Source of the DNA: Larus michahellis
Lineage: Eukaryota; Chordata; Aves; Charadriiformes; Laridae
Reading direction: 5' to 3'
NCBI RefSeq assembly: GCF_964199755.1
Contig: NC_133906.1
Span: forward strand, 10,106,001-10,170,000
Length of the DNA stretch: 64,000 nucleotides
A model generated the notes under the pieces. The model had not been told where the DNA came from. It saw nothing but the letters and a program-made list of their open reading frames with translations, and made no database searches. This document shows, piece after piece, positions 12,407 to 25,900 of this stretch (within the stretch, counting starts at the first letter, position 1; each line of letters starts with the position of its first letter). The position numbers and the translations under genes were made by a program.

Positions 12407-15400
12407 TCACAGCTCGGTCTTCACCTTGTGCATCAAGTCCTTCTGGTCGATTTTCTCCAGGTCCTGATGCCAGCGGTTGTAAGCCAGCAGGGCCACATTT
12501 TTGGCTGCCACCGCTATCATCTCCATGGAGCTGGCCACCCACTCCACGCCACTGAGGTAGAAGAGGTTTTCATGGAGCACGATGGGGGGGAGGGACTTGG
12601 TGGCATCGTAGCGGGGATACGCCTGCCACTCTGTCACCTGCACCGAGTAGTAGGACCTGAAGAGGGTCTTCAGCTGCTGCTTGTCCAGCGGCTGCTGGGA
12701 GAGGACACGCCACACCGCAGCCTCCTGGGGCTGCTTGCGACGGAAAGCTGCTGAGATGTTGACGGGACAGATGTTGTCCATGGCGTTGAAGAAGAGGTCG
12801 GGGGTGTCGGTGGTGAGGATGCTGGCAAAGGGGAAGAGCTTGGGGTCGGGGAAGCCGAAGTAGGAGGAGTTGAGGTAGCCGTGCACCACGGAGGTGACGG
12901 AGGGCTGGAAGGCTCCAGGGAAGTCGGCGATGGGTGGCTCAAAGTTCTCGAAGGTGAAGTTGCTCCTGCTGGGGCGCAGGGGAGTTGTCACAACCACCAT
13001 GTCGTAGAAAGCTGAGCCCTGGCCTTCACTGCCCTCATAGTGCACCTGGTACAGGGATCTCCCCTCTGAGAAGAGATGTGGACAGTTAGGTGTACCCATG
13101 AGCCCCATGCTGTATTGCCCTGCCCCCCTTTTTTCTAGCACACCCTCCATCCCCTGGTTTTCCAGTAAACACCAGTGCTGGACCATAGCACTTGACAGTT
13201 ATGGATGAGTTGATGATGCTTTAGGGTAGCGGAAAGAGCATTTTACCAAGCCTGTGGGAGAAAGCTTCCAGAGAAGCCCAGTCCAGTGGAGCCAGGAGGA
13301 CTGGGGAAGCACAGCCCACCCTCCAAACCCTAGTTACCAGCCCTTCTGCTGTGCTGGATGGGGGAGCAAGCCTGCAACAAGGACGGTGCCATAAAAGAGA
13401 CCTGAGGGACCTCAGGAGGGAGGGAGGGGAACCCCAGGGCAGAGGTCTGTACCGCAGGGCCCCGACCACATTAGATGAGGGGAGAAGATGGACAGACCCT
13501 GGGGCCATTGCCCAAATGCTTTAGCAGGACCAGGATGCTCTCCAGTCTCTCTCCCACGGCTCCCTTCTCTGCCCCAGCATCCCCATGCTGCCACCACCCC
13601 ACCTCCTGCCCTGATGTGCTGGTGGCACCCAGAGCAAACCCCATGCCCAGGCTCACCCGAGCTGTGCAGAGAGATGCCCGTCACCCTGGCTGGGATGACA
13701 TTGGCTTTGGTCAGCTTCAGCAGACCTGAACACACCAGCTTGTTGCCTCCTTCCACTGCCCAGGTGCTGCCCTGGGCCCCCGCCAGCGACATGGCTCCTG
13801 GGGAGAGGAAGAGGAAGGCAGCTCAACAGCCTGCCCAGGGAGGGGACGCTGGGAAGGAGAGTCACATGGGAAGAAGAGGGGTCCCCGGTTTCACCTGCAA
13901 AGGCGGGCACCAGCACCGATTGCCCATAGCTTGAGCGCAGGACGGCCGCAATGACGTCATCCACAAAGCGCTGCGTGACGCCCACCTCTAGCAAGGACTC
14001 GGCCACTGAGCGCTGCGTCATGTTGATGAAGGCATCACCCCCCAGCGAGCGCAGCAGCTCCTCCAGGCTGGAGAAGGCGTAGCCGTGCGCCTGGTACTTG
14101 TAGATCCTGGAGGGGACAGGAGCATGGGGTACCTGCTGATGCCCCGGTGCTGGGGAAGCCCCCCTGTGTCTCTCCATCCACCCAGGCTCTCCTACCTCAT
14201 GAACTTCTCCATCACCTCCTCCACCCACATCTGCAGGCGCAGGAAGCTGATGCCATAGTGCCACCAGAGCCGGAAGAGGTTGAGCAGGTACCAGTCGGTC
14301 TCCTCCAGGACAAAGTGCTCCCCACTGAATATGGCACTCTTCCCCGCCACTTCACGCCGGTGCTTGAGGCCTGCAGGGAGGAGAGGGGCCTCAGCCCCAC
14401 CAGGCTGGCAAGCCTCCCTGGGCATGGCCACCGGGAAAGGCCAGCGCCAAATGCCACTGCAGCAAGGATATGGGCAAAGATGCTCTTGGAGGAGCATCTG
14501 GGAGCGTGAGATCCCAGGACACCGGGACCCCAGCCAGACCCTATATGTTGGGGCAGCCCATGGAGTTGCTGCTGCCTACTGGGACAAAATGGTAGGAGTT
14601 TGTGAACAAATCCCCCACATTTATTCCACCGGGACCCCTTGCCCTGATGCTCTGCTGGGCCACCCCCTCCCTTTCTCTTCCAGGGTACAACAGGGCTGGG
14701 GAGCAGGGACAGCAAGGGGGTCTCTCCATGCCCCGGGGTGCCGAGGCAGACTGGAAGCAGCCCTCCCCACGTCGCCAGGGTGCAGCCCCCCGAGCTCAGG
14801 GAGGGAGGGAGGCCATGCAAGTGCCGGGGTGCATGCGCTCACCCAGGATCTTGACGAAGTCCTGCATGTGGAGGCTGAGGGCGTGGATGGAGGCTCCCCT
14901 GCTCTCGTACTGCTGCTTGTTGACGGTGACGGTGGCCAGCCGCCCACCCACGCCCGCCGGCTCGTACACATCCAGCTGCACCTGCGGCCCGAAGTGCTGC
15001 TGCAGAAAGTAGGCGACGGCCGAGCCGCCCAGCCCGGCGCCCACCACGGCTGCCGGCGGAGAGGGGCGAGGGCGGCCGGGTCAGCAGCGCGCCCCGAGAG
15101 AGCAGGGGGTCACGGCTGCCCCCCGCCCGGACCCCGGGGTCCCCGGCCCCAGGATGGGTGGGGGGTGGGGAAGGGGCCAGCGCCGCCTGCGGGGACAGGG
15201 ATGCAACGGGGATGGCGGGGGGATGCAGCTGGGAGGGCGCGGGGATGCTCCCGCCGCGGATGCGTGCCGGAACTCCCCTCTCCCACCCCTGGAGACAGGC
15301 AGGGAGGAGGCCGGGTGCTGCCGGTACCCGCGATGGGTGCCCCTTCCCCGCCTCCCTACACTCCCCCCCTTCTCCCCTCCCGCTCCTACCGATGCTGCGC

Positions 15401-15480
15401 GGCGGGGCGCGGGCGGCGGCGGGCGCGGCCAGGAGGGCGGCGAGGGCCGGCAGGAGCAGCGCGGCGGGCGGCGGGGCCAT
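12407..15480 (-). CDS. PCYOX1L: prenylcysteine oxidase 1-like protein
   Basis: Six exons in transcription order: 15480-15390, 15049-14843, 14370-14196, 14106-13895, 13797-13657, 13065-12407. Splice sites are GT-AG, phases close, and the product is 494 aa, the same as human. Residues 1-24 form an Ala/Leu-rich signal peptide. The Rossmann FAD-binding motif VVGAGLGGS (GxGxxG, residues 32-40) follows, with Glu60 in DVYEP as the likely ribose-binding acid and GGRLAT after it. The last exon holds most of the prenylcysteine-lyase domain. N-glycosylation sequons are visible in FINMTQ, RSNFTF, LNSSYF and PVNISA. PCYOX1 cleaves prenylcysteines to cysteine, an aldehyde and peroxide; activity of the -like paralogue is less certain. 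The start is the only ATG giving a signal peptide and lies in a CpG-rich region. Confidence 0.95.
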
Positions 15481-15871
15481 GGCGCGGACGGCGGCGCGGA
15501 GAGAGGGTCCCGGCAGCGCCCGCCCCGGCCCGCCCCTCGCCGCAGGCTCGGCCCCCGCCGCCGCCCCGCCCCGCCCGGGCACCGGCTCGGCCCCCGGCGA
15601 GCGGAGACGGGCCTGCCCCGGCCGTGGGAGCCCCGGGGCAGCGCGTCTGGCGGCGGCGAGGAGCGGGGCGAACGTGGGGAAGGGGGCGGGTTTGGTGCCG
15701 CAGGGCCTCGCAGGGCTCCCCGGCTGCGGGGAAGCAGTACGGGGGCAGCGGGAGGCTCACCGGAGGTGCAGCAGCGGTACAAAAGCCGAGGCCTTGTGAT
15801 AAGTTATCTCCCAGCACTCAGCCTGCGGGAATGACGCTGAGGGTCGGGGGAGACCCTCAACATCCCAAAGC
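15481..15871 (-). promoter_or_regulatory. PCYOX1L CpG-rich promoter region
   Basis: About 390 bp between the PCYOX1L start codon and the 3' end of a CR1 element. The sequence is CpG-dense with several GC boxes (CCCGCCCC type, near 15523-15575) and no evident TATA box, as expected for a broad housekeeping promoter. The exact start site cannot be placed. Confidence 0.5.
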
Positions 15872-16328
15872 CACAGAATCACAGAATGGCAGGGGGTGGA
15901 AGGGACCTCTGGAGATCATCTAGTCCAGGCCCCCTGCCAGAGCAGGGTCACCCAGAGCAGGCGGCACAGGAACGCGTCCAGGTGGGTTTGGAATGTCTCC
16001 AGAGACGGAGACTCCACCACCCCTCTGGGCAGCCTGTGCCAGGGCTCTGCCACCCTCAAAGTAAAGAAGTTCCTTCTCATGTTTAGGTGGAACTTCCTAT
16101 GCTCAAGTTTGTGCCCGTTACCTCTTGTCCTGTCCCTGGGCACCACTGAAAAGAGCCTGGCCCCATCCTCCTGACACCCACCCTTAAAGTATTTATAAGC
16201 ATTGATAAGATCCCCCCTCAGTCATCTTTTTTTCCAGACTGAAAAGGCCCAAGTCCCTCAGCCTTTAGAGATGTTCCAGTCCCCTAATCATCTTGGTAGC
16301 CCTTCGCCGTACCCTCTCCAGCAGCTCC
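15872..16328 (-). mobile_element. CR1 LINE fragment, 3' end
   Basis: The reverse complement of the avian CR1 3' region. It begins at 15872 with CACAGAATCACAGAATGG, the complement of the terminal CR1 octamer repeats, and runs through the conserved GGTTGGAAGGGACCTCTGG-like block and the segment encoding the last part of the reverse transcriptase, ending near the ACCCTCTCCAGCAGCTCC word. It is 5'-truncated, as nearly all CR1 copies are. It sits about 0.4 kb upstream of PCYOX1L. Confidence 0.9.
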
Positions 16329-18402
16329 AGCCCCGGGCACAGCCACAGCGGGGATCCTCAGTGCCCTCCCGTCCTCACACACCAGCTGCACATCCACCAG
16401 GATGCTCAGCAGCATCCCACTCACAACCAACCCCATGGTGATCCAAGAGCCCAAAGCCAGGAGCTCCCTCCTGGCACCACCTCTCTGTTACTGTGCCTGA
16501 GGGCAGCACTCGGGCCAAGCTGCTGATGGAGCACGTTTTCCATGTGCTCAGTCTGCACATGGGCGATGGCACAGGGTGCCCAGTGCCCGGCTGAGGGGAG
16601 CAGGCTGGATCCTGCGTGGGCGATGCATCAGCAAGGGCTTTTCAGGCTTTCGCTTCTACTTTCTGCCCTTGGCAAAACAAGGTGCCTGACAGCAAGCACA
16701 TTGTGCCATAGGCATCCCACCTGGGAGCCTGCTGCTGGGATTACAAAGGATAGCAAAGACGGAGTGAAAACTCCAGAACAGGTAATTACAGACTCAGAGC
16801 CTGCTGTAGCCCAGGGCTGGCTCGGTGCCAAGTCGTGAAATTTAGTTTGGAAACCTGTCATCAGAACTTTGTCTCAGGAAAAACACAACACAAGCCCTGG
16901 CCCCATCCTTTCTCCCTGCCAGGGGCTGCTTCAGAGTGCCTGCAGGTGGGAGCACCCACAACCCAGAAACTCACAGGTGAACATTTTGGGGAGGCACAGA
17001 CAAAAACTACCGTTGCTCAATCCTTACAATGGGCAGTATCAACCCACCAGGATGGGGAGGCGACGTTCCCAAAGCAGCCTAAAACACAGCACACACTTAT
17101 CTTTGCAGCATGCCTCGGGTTTTAACAAGCTCTTACTTAACCGGTCTGATTTCAGCATGGCTGTGGGCGACGAGAAATCTGTCTGTGCAGGCAGGAAGGC
17201 TCCTGGGAGTGCGGGTCAGCACCGCTCCCATCGCCTCCCTCTCACGGCAGACCGTGCCCTGCTTGCAGGCGCTCTGCAATACCTGTCCCATAAGCAAAAT
17301 GCTCTTCCCCTTGCTCACACGCTCCGACGCTTTTCTGCAGAGGGGGGTGGCTGTGGTTAGAAAACTCCCAACTCTCACTGTCGCTGGCAGAGAAAAACCA
17401 GCAGAACCAGAAATGACTTGTGTTAGGCAGCAGTACTGCCGGGTCCAGTCCGGCTAGCGAACACCAAGCAATGCCCACACGTTTTGGGCAGGATGAGGAA
17501 GAGCCCCTATCATGGGCCGTGACCTCTGTGATCACAAGGGGACTTCGCTGGCAGACCTTTAACACAGAAATATAGATCTCGCCCCATCTGTAAATGGTCT
17601 TTCGCAAAGTTTTTTGCCCGGGGCATTCAGAGTTTCAGGAGAACAAGGCAAGGCCCGTTGACGTGGCACCAAGTGTTACGAGACCAAGGAAACACCAGGA
17701 ATGGAGGCCTGGCTATTTTTGCAGAGGACGCGTAAAGGGAGAATGAGATCTGTTACAACACACCCCTACAAAGCCTGTTCTTCTCTCCAACAAATCCTTG
17801 AGATCATAACCCGCCTGCGGATACCACAAGCGTCAATGCAGACTGTATATTAAGCCATACGAACCGAGCTGCCATACAGCACGACTGCTACAACGCACCA
17901 CACACAAAAGGCAAAAAATGCAGCAAAGCGGAACAGTGAGAGTACAGAATGACAAAAATAAAACCAGGTATCCAGTCTGTCAACTGTTAGCAGAGCTCTG
18001 CAGAATGAACTGCCACTAAAGGCTGGCAGACAGCATTTCTCTACGCAATGGTCCACGGGTGGGACTTACCAGGAACAGAGAGAAAAGCAGGCACAGAAGT
18101 ACCAGAGAACGACACACCTGGGCAGTTTATCAGTGCAGAAATCCCAGACAACTCACCTGCGCGAGGGAAGATGACACACGTGCATGTGTGCATTTCTTGG
18201 AGTTCACCTAAAAGATTGTTAATAACATCTTCGACAAAGTTCTCCAATACCATGGACTATAGCCCTTATTGCAGACAACCAGATCAGGAATAGCCAGAAA
18301 CATTTCAATCCACAGTCCCGCTTGATTAAAGTAAAAGTCGGAATGAGCTGCAGTTTGGGGCAGGGGAAAAAAGGAAAAAGCAACTGCAATTCTTTTTTTT
18401 TT
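16329..18402. other. intergenic, no gene recognised
   Basis: No exon, repeat family or regulatory motif could be supported. Base composition shifts from GC-rich on the left to AT-rich on the right between about 17.4 and 18.4 kb. The open frames present are short and show no protein similarity that I recognise. Confidence 0.5.
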
Positions 18403-19634
18403 TTTATTAGCAAATGGACAGTATCTGGACATCTAAAGGAAATCAGCCCTTTCCAACATTAACTCAAATGTCGTTGTCAATCACTTGCACCGCCCCCACA
18501 CTTCAGTCTTTGTCTTTCATATAGCCAGAACCTTTGGGTAAACAAAGAGCACAAAAACACACAAAAAAAATACAATATATACAGGTTTCCCACCAACTAA
18601 ATGGACTTAGATTTTTGGAGATTAGCGACACTTTGTTCATTTGACTTTGCAAATAATATCAAAACATCTCAAGTTTTAAAATAAAAAAATACTACAATAT
18701 TCACACTATAAAACTTAAATACATTTGTTTAAAAATTAAAGGACTGCTAATAGCTATTGATTTATCACAGCTGTCTCTTTCAACAGCAGCTCTGCTGACG
18801 AAGCGCTGAGAATTTAAGGTTCACAAAGCGACATTCACATTCTGCACTGCTCCTGGTCAGAGTTAAGACGCTGCCATGCTCATGAGGCAGTGACACTCGC
18901 CCAGGACTTCAACTCAAATACGTCCCACTGTCGGGGTATGGCAAGGTCACAGACCAAGGCAAACACCCACGTAGAGTGGGGCTGCCCGTCCCCCGACAGC
19001 GGGAATGCAGGTCCCCACATCACCACCACACGCACGTCGTGTCTAGTTGTCTGCCTGCCCAGCTCGAGCTCGTCAGTTCACGGCTGGGCGAACAGAGTGG
19101 AAATGACTAAGAGGTACGTGACACTTCCTCTCCTCTCCTATTCCGTCCCTGCTAACGCACTCCTGTGTTTTATTTAATAGTCATTGAATAAAGCGACCGG
19201 AGAGAAAAAGCTCCTCTCTGGCGTAACTCTGCAGAGTGCAACAGAACGGCACCAGCGGGGACTCTGTCCCGGCGTGCTGAGTGTGCAAGCTTTACACAAA
19301 CAGGGCGGACGAGGGAGCAAGAACCTACAAAGGAGAAATTCAATCCATCCTTACGCAATCTCATCCACGATAAAAGAGATCATTAAGTGTGCTTGAAAGG
19401 CAAGAGAATCAAATTTTGCCTAGGAAATCTGGATTCTGTGATGGAATCCAGGTTTGGTTATTTCATTTTCACTTCACCATTTAAAGGAAGCAGAAACTAG
19501 GACAAACAACAGCTACAGTATTTTATCTCTTTGGTAACTTCTGTAAAAGTGTCTCTAAGCAAAGGGTACATCTTACAGTAATCATCATAAAAGCCCGATA
19601 AGATCCTGTAGAAGTTTCATAGATTGAAAAAAAC

Positions 19635-19745
19635 TGGGGCATGAACTGGGAAAACAGCTTGCCCAAAATTAAACAGGGCCTGTGGGAGAGTGAGGAAGAT
19701 CCCACAGGAACTGGATCCCTCAGCTTGCTGCTCTAGCCACACAAC
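19635..19745 (+). mobile_element. MIR-type SINE remnant
   Basis: Degenerate match to the MIR 3' half: an AACTGGGGCATGAACTGGG-like opening, CAGCTTGCCCAAAATTAAACA in place of the AACTTGCCCAAGGTCACACA block, then GATCCC...AACTGGATCCCTCAG and GCTGCTCTAGCCACACAA at the end. Identity is low, as expected for a family active before the amniote radiation. It lies within the presumed GRPEL2 3'UTR, in antisense. Confidence 0.55.
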
Positions 19746-21850
19746 AGTGCCTCAGTGAAAGCGGATCCCCGATACACAAGCTGAATCAATAACCTCTTAT
19801 TACAGACAGAAGGTCTGGAGTGCATTTTAGGATATTTCTTTAAGGCAAAAATGGGTGAATACTAACTGCGGGGACAGGCAGGCCTGCCAAAAAGTCCAAA
19901 AGTGGATCAAGTAGGTGTAGTATACTTTCACAGTCAAGTGGCTCCATGGGCCAGTTTAAAGAGGATCTGTATTTCACCACTTCTGGCCACACACTCCTTT
20001 TAAATCCAACTCAGGTAAGCCCCAGCCTTTCTATAACACAAAACTACTTGCTGCGTAAAATGCCTTTGCTTTTGTTTAGTTCCTTATAAATAAAGTTTCA
20101 CATTCAAAGTTAGTTTCCATAACCAGCTCTCCCCTCGTATTGCAAAAAGACTCAGCTGATAGAGCAGGGGCTGAAGAGGCAGCAGAGATCCTACCGCACC
20201 TTCTGGCTGAAGACAGTTTCCCCAGAACAGGCTGCAGACAGTCTTGAGGCAGAACAGCAAGACTTGCATTGCCACGCTTCGCATTTTCCCTGTTCTTTCA
20301 TAACCTGGTGACCCAGTCAGCATGGAGACCAGCAAAACAAGGAACACGAAATCCTGTGTATCTCTGAAATTTCCAACAACGTGATAAAACAAGAGCACGG
20401 AACAAGAGGTTTGTCCAAAGCGATCTCATGCTGCCATGAAGCACTTTTTCAGGGTTGAAATCTCAAGTACCTGCCTGAAAAACTCACTATGCAGAGGCAG
20501 AAAACCGCACTTCAGAAAGTATCCACTACTGAGTCACCCCTGTACGGCTGTCACTAAAGCAGCTTGCATGGAGCATATTAGAAATGTGCGTCTTCCTTAA
20601 ATTTCTGGAATGACAACCACCTAGCTGCACATAGCCATCCCAGATGAAAGACTGTCGATAACTGCTAATTGAAGGCTGAGGTAATCTTGAAGTCCACCAC
20701 AAAAGGATCATGCAACTGTAGCCTGCAAAGGAATGGGAGAAGAATAAGCTTTCTTCCAAACCAGTGATGACATCCACCATAAGTAAAGAGTTTTTTGAAG
20801 CGGATCTCAAGTTAACTGTCAGGCCACAGATCCAATTCCAGGAAGTAAAAAGGCAGGAATTAACGAATCAGTAAGAAAAAATCTGAAAACAACTATTCCT
20901 GCCTTGGTTTTGTGTAGTGCAGACCATAGGCTGGTTTATGTAACTCTTCTGTCGCTATACTGCTTGCTGCTCTGTAAAGGGTTAAATTCTGATCTAACTG
21001 GGCGACTGCATCCTTTCAGCTGAGATAAACGGACTCCCAGGCAAAAGGACCACTGGGAAGTACATATGCCATGCTGAGACAACAACATGCCTCCAACTAA
21101 GAAGATGGCTTGAGGTCAGCTTGCACTTCCCTCAGCCTTCTGCTGCTCTTGCTTTCTTGTCACCGCTGCTAAAATTGGTTCAAGGGCACTTGAGACTTTT
21201 AGTAGAAAAGATTTTTCTCCTTGTGTCAAAACCCAAAAGGTTTAATATTTACTATGACCACGCAAAAGTAGAATCCGAATGTGCACTGGAAGTTTGTGTT
21301 ATCCAAGTACCATTATTAGAGAGCTGAGAAAATAAAACAGTCCAGATTTCCTGCTTAAGGGCACATCTCCATTTTGCCAGCAGCTGCAACAACGAGCATA
21401 TAGTTTATCGTGCTTGAAAGCTGCACAAATACCCATCAGGGAAGAAAGATTACTCTCCTCTAAAATATACTTCTTCGGTGGAGAAAGAGAGATTTGATAA
21501 CAGTTTTCTGGCTCGATCAAGAACCACTACTCCCTGTTTTACCTTTAGAAACAGGGAGGCAAGCTGAAGTTTTACCTGGAGAACAAATATTAACACGTTA
21601 AAGTCTGACCTAACAACTGAATTCTCTTTAAAACCTCATCCTTATTCACCTGTAGAATGACAGAGATTTCATTAATTCAGGATTGTTTTCCTGAAGTGAC
21701 AAGAGAAAAAGCTGCCCCTAAATGTCATTTCAACTGATCATCCCCACCTGAGGGGTCTGGGGGACAAGGGAAGACACCAAAACCAGCCTGGTAATAATAC
21801 TCAGCCCTTTGGGCTTGTCTTCTTCCGAGTGCATTGCAAAGAAAAAGCCT

Positions 21851-21995
21851 CACCACATCCCTGTGAGGTAGGTCAGTATTATTAAGTTCCCTTAATACAG
21901 ATATGGAAACTGAGGCAGAGGAGTTACTTTCCTGAAGGCCACTGCAGGAGTCTGTCTCAGAGATGGAAGTGGGAGACAAGATCCCTTAGCTCTCA
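21851..21995 (+). mobile_element. MIR-type SINE remnant
   Basis: A clear CORE/MIR signature: CCTGTGAGGTAGGTCAGTAT, then ATACAGATATGGAAACTGAG followed by a GCAGAG word, a TTACTTTCCTGAAGGCCACT block and a terminal AGGAGTCTGTCTCAG. This matches the MIR core in order and spacing. It lies in antisense to GRPEL2, about 330 bp beyond the GRPEL2 stop, so it is probably in the 3'UTR. Confidence 0.75.
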
Positions 21996-22319
21996 GAGAA
22001 TTTCCCTTTCTCTCCCGTATCTCCCCTCTTCCCCATACAAGTCTCAATGGAGAAATGAGCAAAGGAGAAAGGGGCTACAGTGCCACGTTTCTGACAAATA
22101 GCAGGACTCCTAGTTCTACTCCACGTACTCCAAAAAGGAACATTAAATATACAAGTACCCTAGAATTAATGGCAAAATGACTGCACACATTATAAAGAAG
22201 CCAACATACAATACAAACCTAGCTTAATAAATAAGTAAAGACATGCAGCTGCACTTGTGACTGAGTGCTGAGGGGTCCTCAGCTCAGTAAGGTCCCAGAT
22301 GCCAAAGGATAAGCCCATG

Positions 22320-22937
22320 TCATTCCTGTGACTCTACTGCCACGCCGACGAGCGCGTGTCTTATAGTGCGACCATGGAGTTTATAGCCATCCTGAGTCAC
22401 CAGTGCTATCGTGCCCGGCTGCATTCCCTCGGCTGGTACATGGCAGACTATTTCATGGTCATAGGGATCATATTTGCCACCAACAGGGTTCATCTTCTGA
22501 AGGCCATGTTTGGCAAATACACTTTGCAATTTGGCCTCTATGAGAGAGAGGCCTTCATAGATTTTCTTCAGGGTTGGATTTGGATTACTAGGTTCCGCTT
22601 CTTCTGCGGCACTCTCGGCAGTCTTCTCCAAGATATCTGCTACCTCCACAAGGTCCCTGCAGAAACTCTGGATCCCTACAGGCACAAGGAAACAAGAAGT
22701 AAATGAAGGGCAGTTTATAGAACATACAGAGCTACAGCACCAATGACAGGCACAAAGTCACAGCAGTTTGAAAGCACCTTTAAAGCTGCTAATTGATGTG
22801 AACTGCTACTTTAGTGAGAGCAGACAGTGTCTTTTGTATCCTGTAGCCAAAGCTTTATCATTACATGGGTAAGTAATCTAAAGACTCATTTACCAAATCA
22901 AGGTAAATGCAGAAAAGGTACATCTATACACATCAAC

Positions 22938-22970
<33 letters not shown>

Positions 22971-25900
22971 ATACCTGACAAAGCAGAACATTAGTATTTC
23001 ACTCCAAAAAGCTTTTGCAACTAAGATGTGCCATTTAGGACCCTGTTCCACACCCTCTCATACAGTCCCGCAGATATAAACGTTTTGCCAATCAACTCGC
23101 ACAAATGCCTGTGCACATGGGGAACAAACACAACAGGGGGAAGTAAAAAAAACTGAAAAGTAGATCCACAATTTTATTCAGAAGTTAAAACTACTGTGAA
23201 AGGACTGGACAAAATGGTCCTTGGATCAGTCATGAAAAAGTCACGCAGTCTTTTTCATTAGAAAAATGGGTTTAGATCATACACATTTGCAGAAGTGGTG
23301 TATTACACTGTGCAGAAATTTCAGAAAAATCAGGCTCCCTCAGTTACACAGATGCCGTAACTGACTTACTGGAAAGACACATTAGGAAAACAGAGAAAGA
23401 AAAACAATACTGTGGCGCTGTCTATACCTGTAGACACATGTTTAAACATGCACGGAACAAAGAAGCATGAAGGAGAAGCAACAAAGGAGCAGACAGAAGC
23501 AGACTGATTACCAACCATTTCCTCTTGCACCACAGTCTGTTTTAATGCTCTACAGACCCCCGTGCCTCACTTTAGGAGCAACTTCTAGTAAAGAACCGCA
23601 TTTTTCTTCAAATCTGAAGCATAATGCATCTAAAATTCAAAGAGCTAGAAAAAAAACCACCAAAACACCCCAAAACCAATGGTGCTGATTATCCCAAAAC
23701 TCAACAGCCATTTTATAGCACGATGGGTAGAATGGTAAGAAAAATATAGCAGCTCTAATTTCAAAGCTACTGGAATTAACTAACAAAATGCCTCCTAAGG
23801 TTCACGCATCATGAGGAATAACAGTTTCTCATTCTCAGAGACGGTGCTGGCAGAGTCCAACAATTAAATAGCAGTTTCTTCCCCCTTCACCTGCCTCCGT
23901 TGCCAAAGCTACAAATCCAGCTCACTTCATCGATGCTAACATATTTATTACAGAACTTTTAAAGAACATCAGATATAAGAACTGACAACCTTTGACCCAC
24001 GCAGAATCTACCTCCTGAAAGCTAGAGCAGAAGAAAAGAGGCTGTTAATATAGTAAAGGATATCACAGCCTGATGACACAGCTAAGGGCATGAAATACAC
24101 CCTGCCAGAGGCAATTCTCAGGGTACAAAAGAACCTGTAATTTCAACCAAGTCAGCAGAACTACACTTAATTGCACTGGGCCTGTTTTATTAAAAAAAAA
24201 ATAATATAAATATTAAAAAACAGTCACTGAGATAAACCTGATAGGACACAGCTGGACGTACAGAAAAAATAGCGAGTAACCCAGGAACACCAACAGTCCA
24301 GGCCAAACATCATGCCAGACTTTACAATGAAAGAGGGCGGGACAGGGGGAGAGAAAAGCCGTTGGTCAGCATGTTATGCCCAGGCAGGCAAGCCACTTGC
24401 CGTAAATACAGCTCTGCCTCACTTTGCTTACCAAAGAGCTTGGCATCTTCCACAAACTTCTGCGTTCTCCTACGGACATTCTCAGAATCTGCCAAAGCTT
24501 TCCGGTATCGCTCCTGTAACCACAATAGCAAGGGGAGACATCAAACAAAGAGGTAAAACCCATTTCTGACAAGCTGACAAACCCTTAGAAACGATTTAAA
24601 AACAGCCCGTTTCAGGTCAGAAGGCTGTGCTGGGCTCCTGCATTCTCATCACATGCAAACCCAAGTCCCCCTCCTACTGATTAACCAGCACAACTGCAAC
24701 TCCCTCAAAGGACCCAAGTGAAGGCCAGAAGCATTCAGGGCGCAGCGCAATTCAACACCGCAGTGTCAGGCTGCTGCCTTTTGCATGACTCACTGCGGCT
24801 ACTGAGACACTCCTTTCTCCAGCGGGCAAACTGGTGGTCTCAGCAACAGATCGGCAACCAGCTGATTTATCACTTGGTGCAGTAGTACTCTCAGGGCGAT
24901 TATCTCCAGAATTGCCCACCCAGTGCTGCGGTATTTAATCCTCTCCTTAATCACATCTCTTCTTCAAAGTCCCTGTAACATGATCCCTACCATTTCTACC
25001 ACACCACTGTCACTAAAGAAGAGCTTCCTTGTGCGACCATCTGGATCCGGTGAGACACAATGTGTGATGCTAAACTAGGACAATGCTATTGCCATTCCCT
25101 CCACACAATGCTGTGGAAGAATTGACCAGACCACCTCCAACATGCAGTTTTGCCTGCCAGGACCATACTACCAGTGTCTTGCTCCTAGGTACTACCGACA
25201 GACGGTGTTTCTGGGGAAGGCAAGACCGTACCTTCACAGGGCACTCTCTCACACTTGGAGCACAGCTGCTTTGAAGGCTGCTATAGCACAGCGGCGTTGT
25301 GTGCATGTTATAGATCTTACAGAAAATGCTAGGGCTGAAAGACAGACCAAGTCAAGGGGACTGAGCAAAAGCCATTGTGATGCCACCAGCAGCATACTCA
25401 CAGTTAAATCCCGGACTTGTTCTTCCAATTTGATCGCTTTGTGCTCTAAGGCACAATCAGAAAGGGGGTGTTTGGGCTCATCACGGGGATCTTCTGGGCC
25501 ACACTCATCTCCCGTACTTCTCTGCTGAGCTGCAGTGCTGAAAACACATGGGGACCCCCTGAAATACAAACTAGTGACAAAGAAGGAAAGTTAAGTAACA
25601 ACAGGGTCAAGACGGAGGACTCTAGTTTAGTATCATTACTAAAAGCAGGCTCTCTTAAAAAAGGTACATAGGACTCTAGATAAAATTTTAGTTCTTTTCA
25701 GAAAATATGGACAACTAGCACAGAAACATAGACACACAGATGTTTTGGAAAATTCTTTTATTTTAGACTAACATGTCACTACAGAGGCTGTATACCTTGA
25801 AGACAGTCACATTTTCATAGGAAAAAAAGTTGTGTGTTGCATTTCTGCTGACCTCCCAGTACCCTGTCCTAGGTCAATACTGGATGACAAACTTCAGAAA

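Larger units (their letters stand above)
18403..22319 (-). other. GRPEL2: probable long 3'UTR of GRPEL2
   Basis: About 3.9 kb of AT-rich, ORF-poor sequence follows the GRPEL2 stop. On the minus strand AATAAA signals lie at 19169-19174 and 18403-18408; the second runs directly into an A-rich tract. Either could end the transcript, giving a 3'UTR of about 3.1 or 3.9 kb. No other gene was found in the interval. The extent of the UTR is inference; cDNA ends would settle it. Confidence 0.4.

Noticed and set aside
14280-15923. 547-codon open frame on + across PCYOX1L
   Set aside because: It is antisense to well-supported PCYOX1L exons 1-3, rich in P/G/R/A from GC-rich DNA, and shows no recognisable family.
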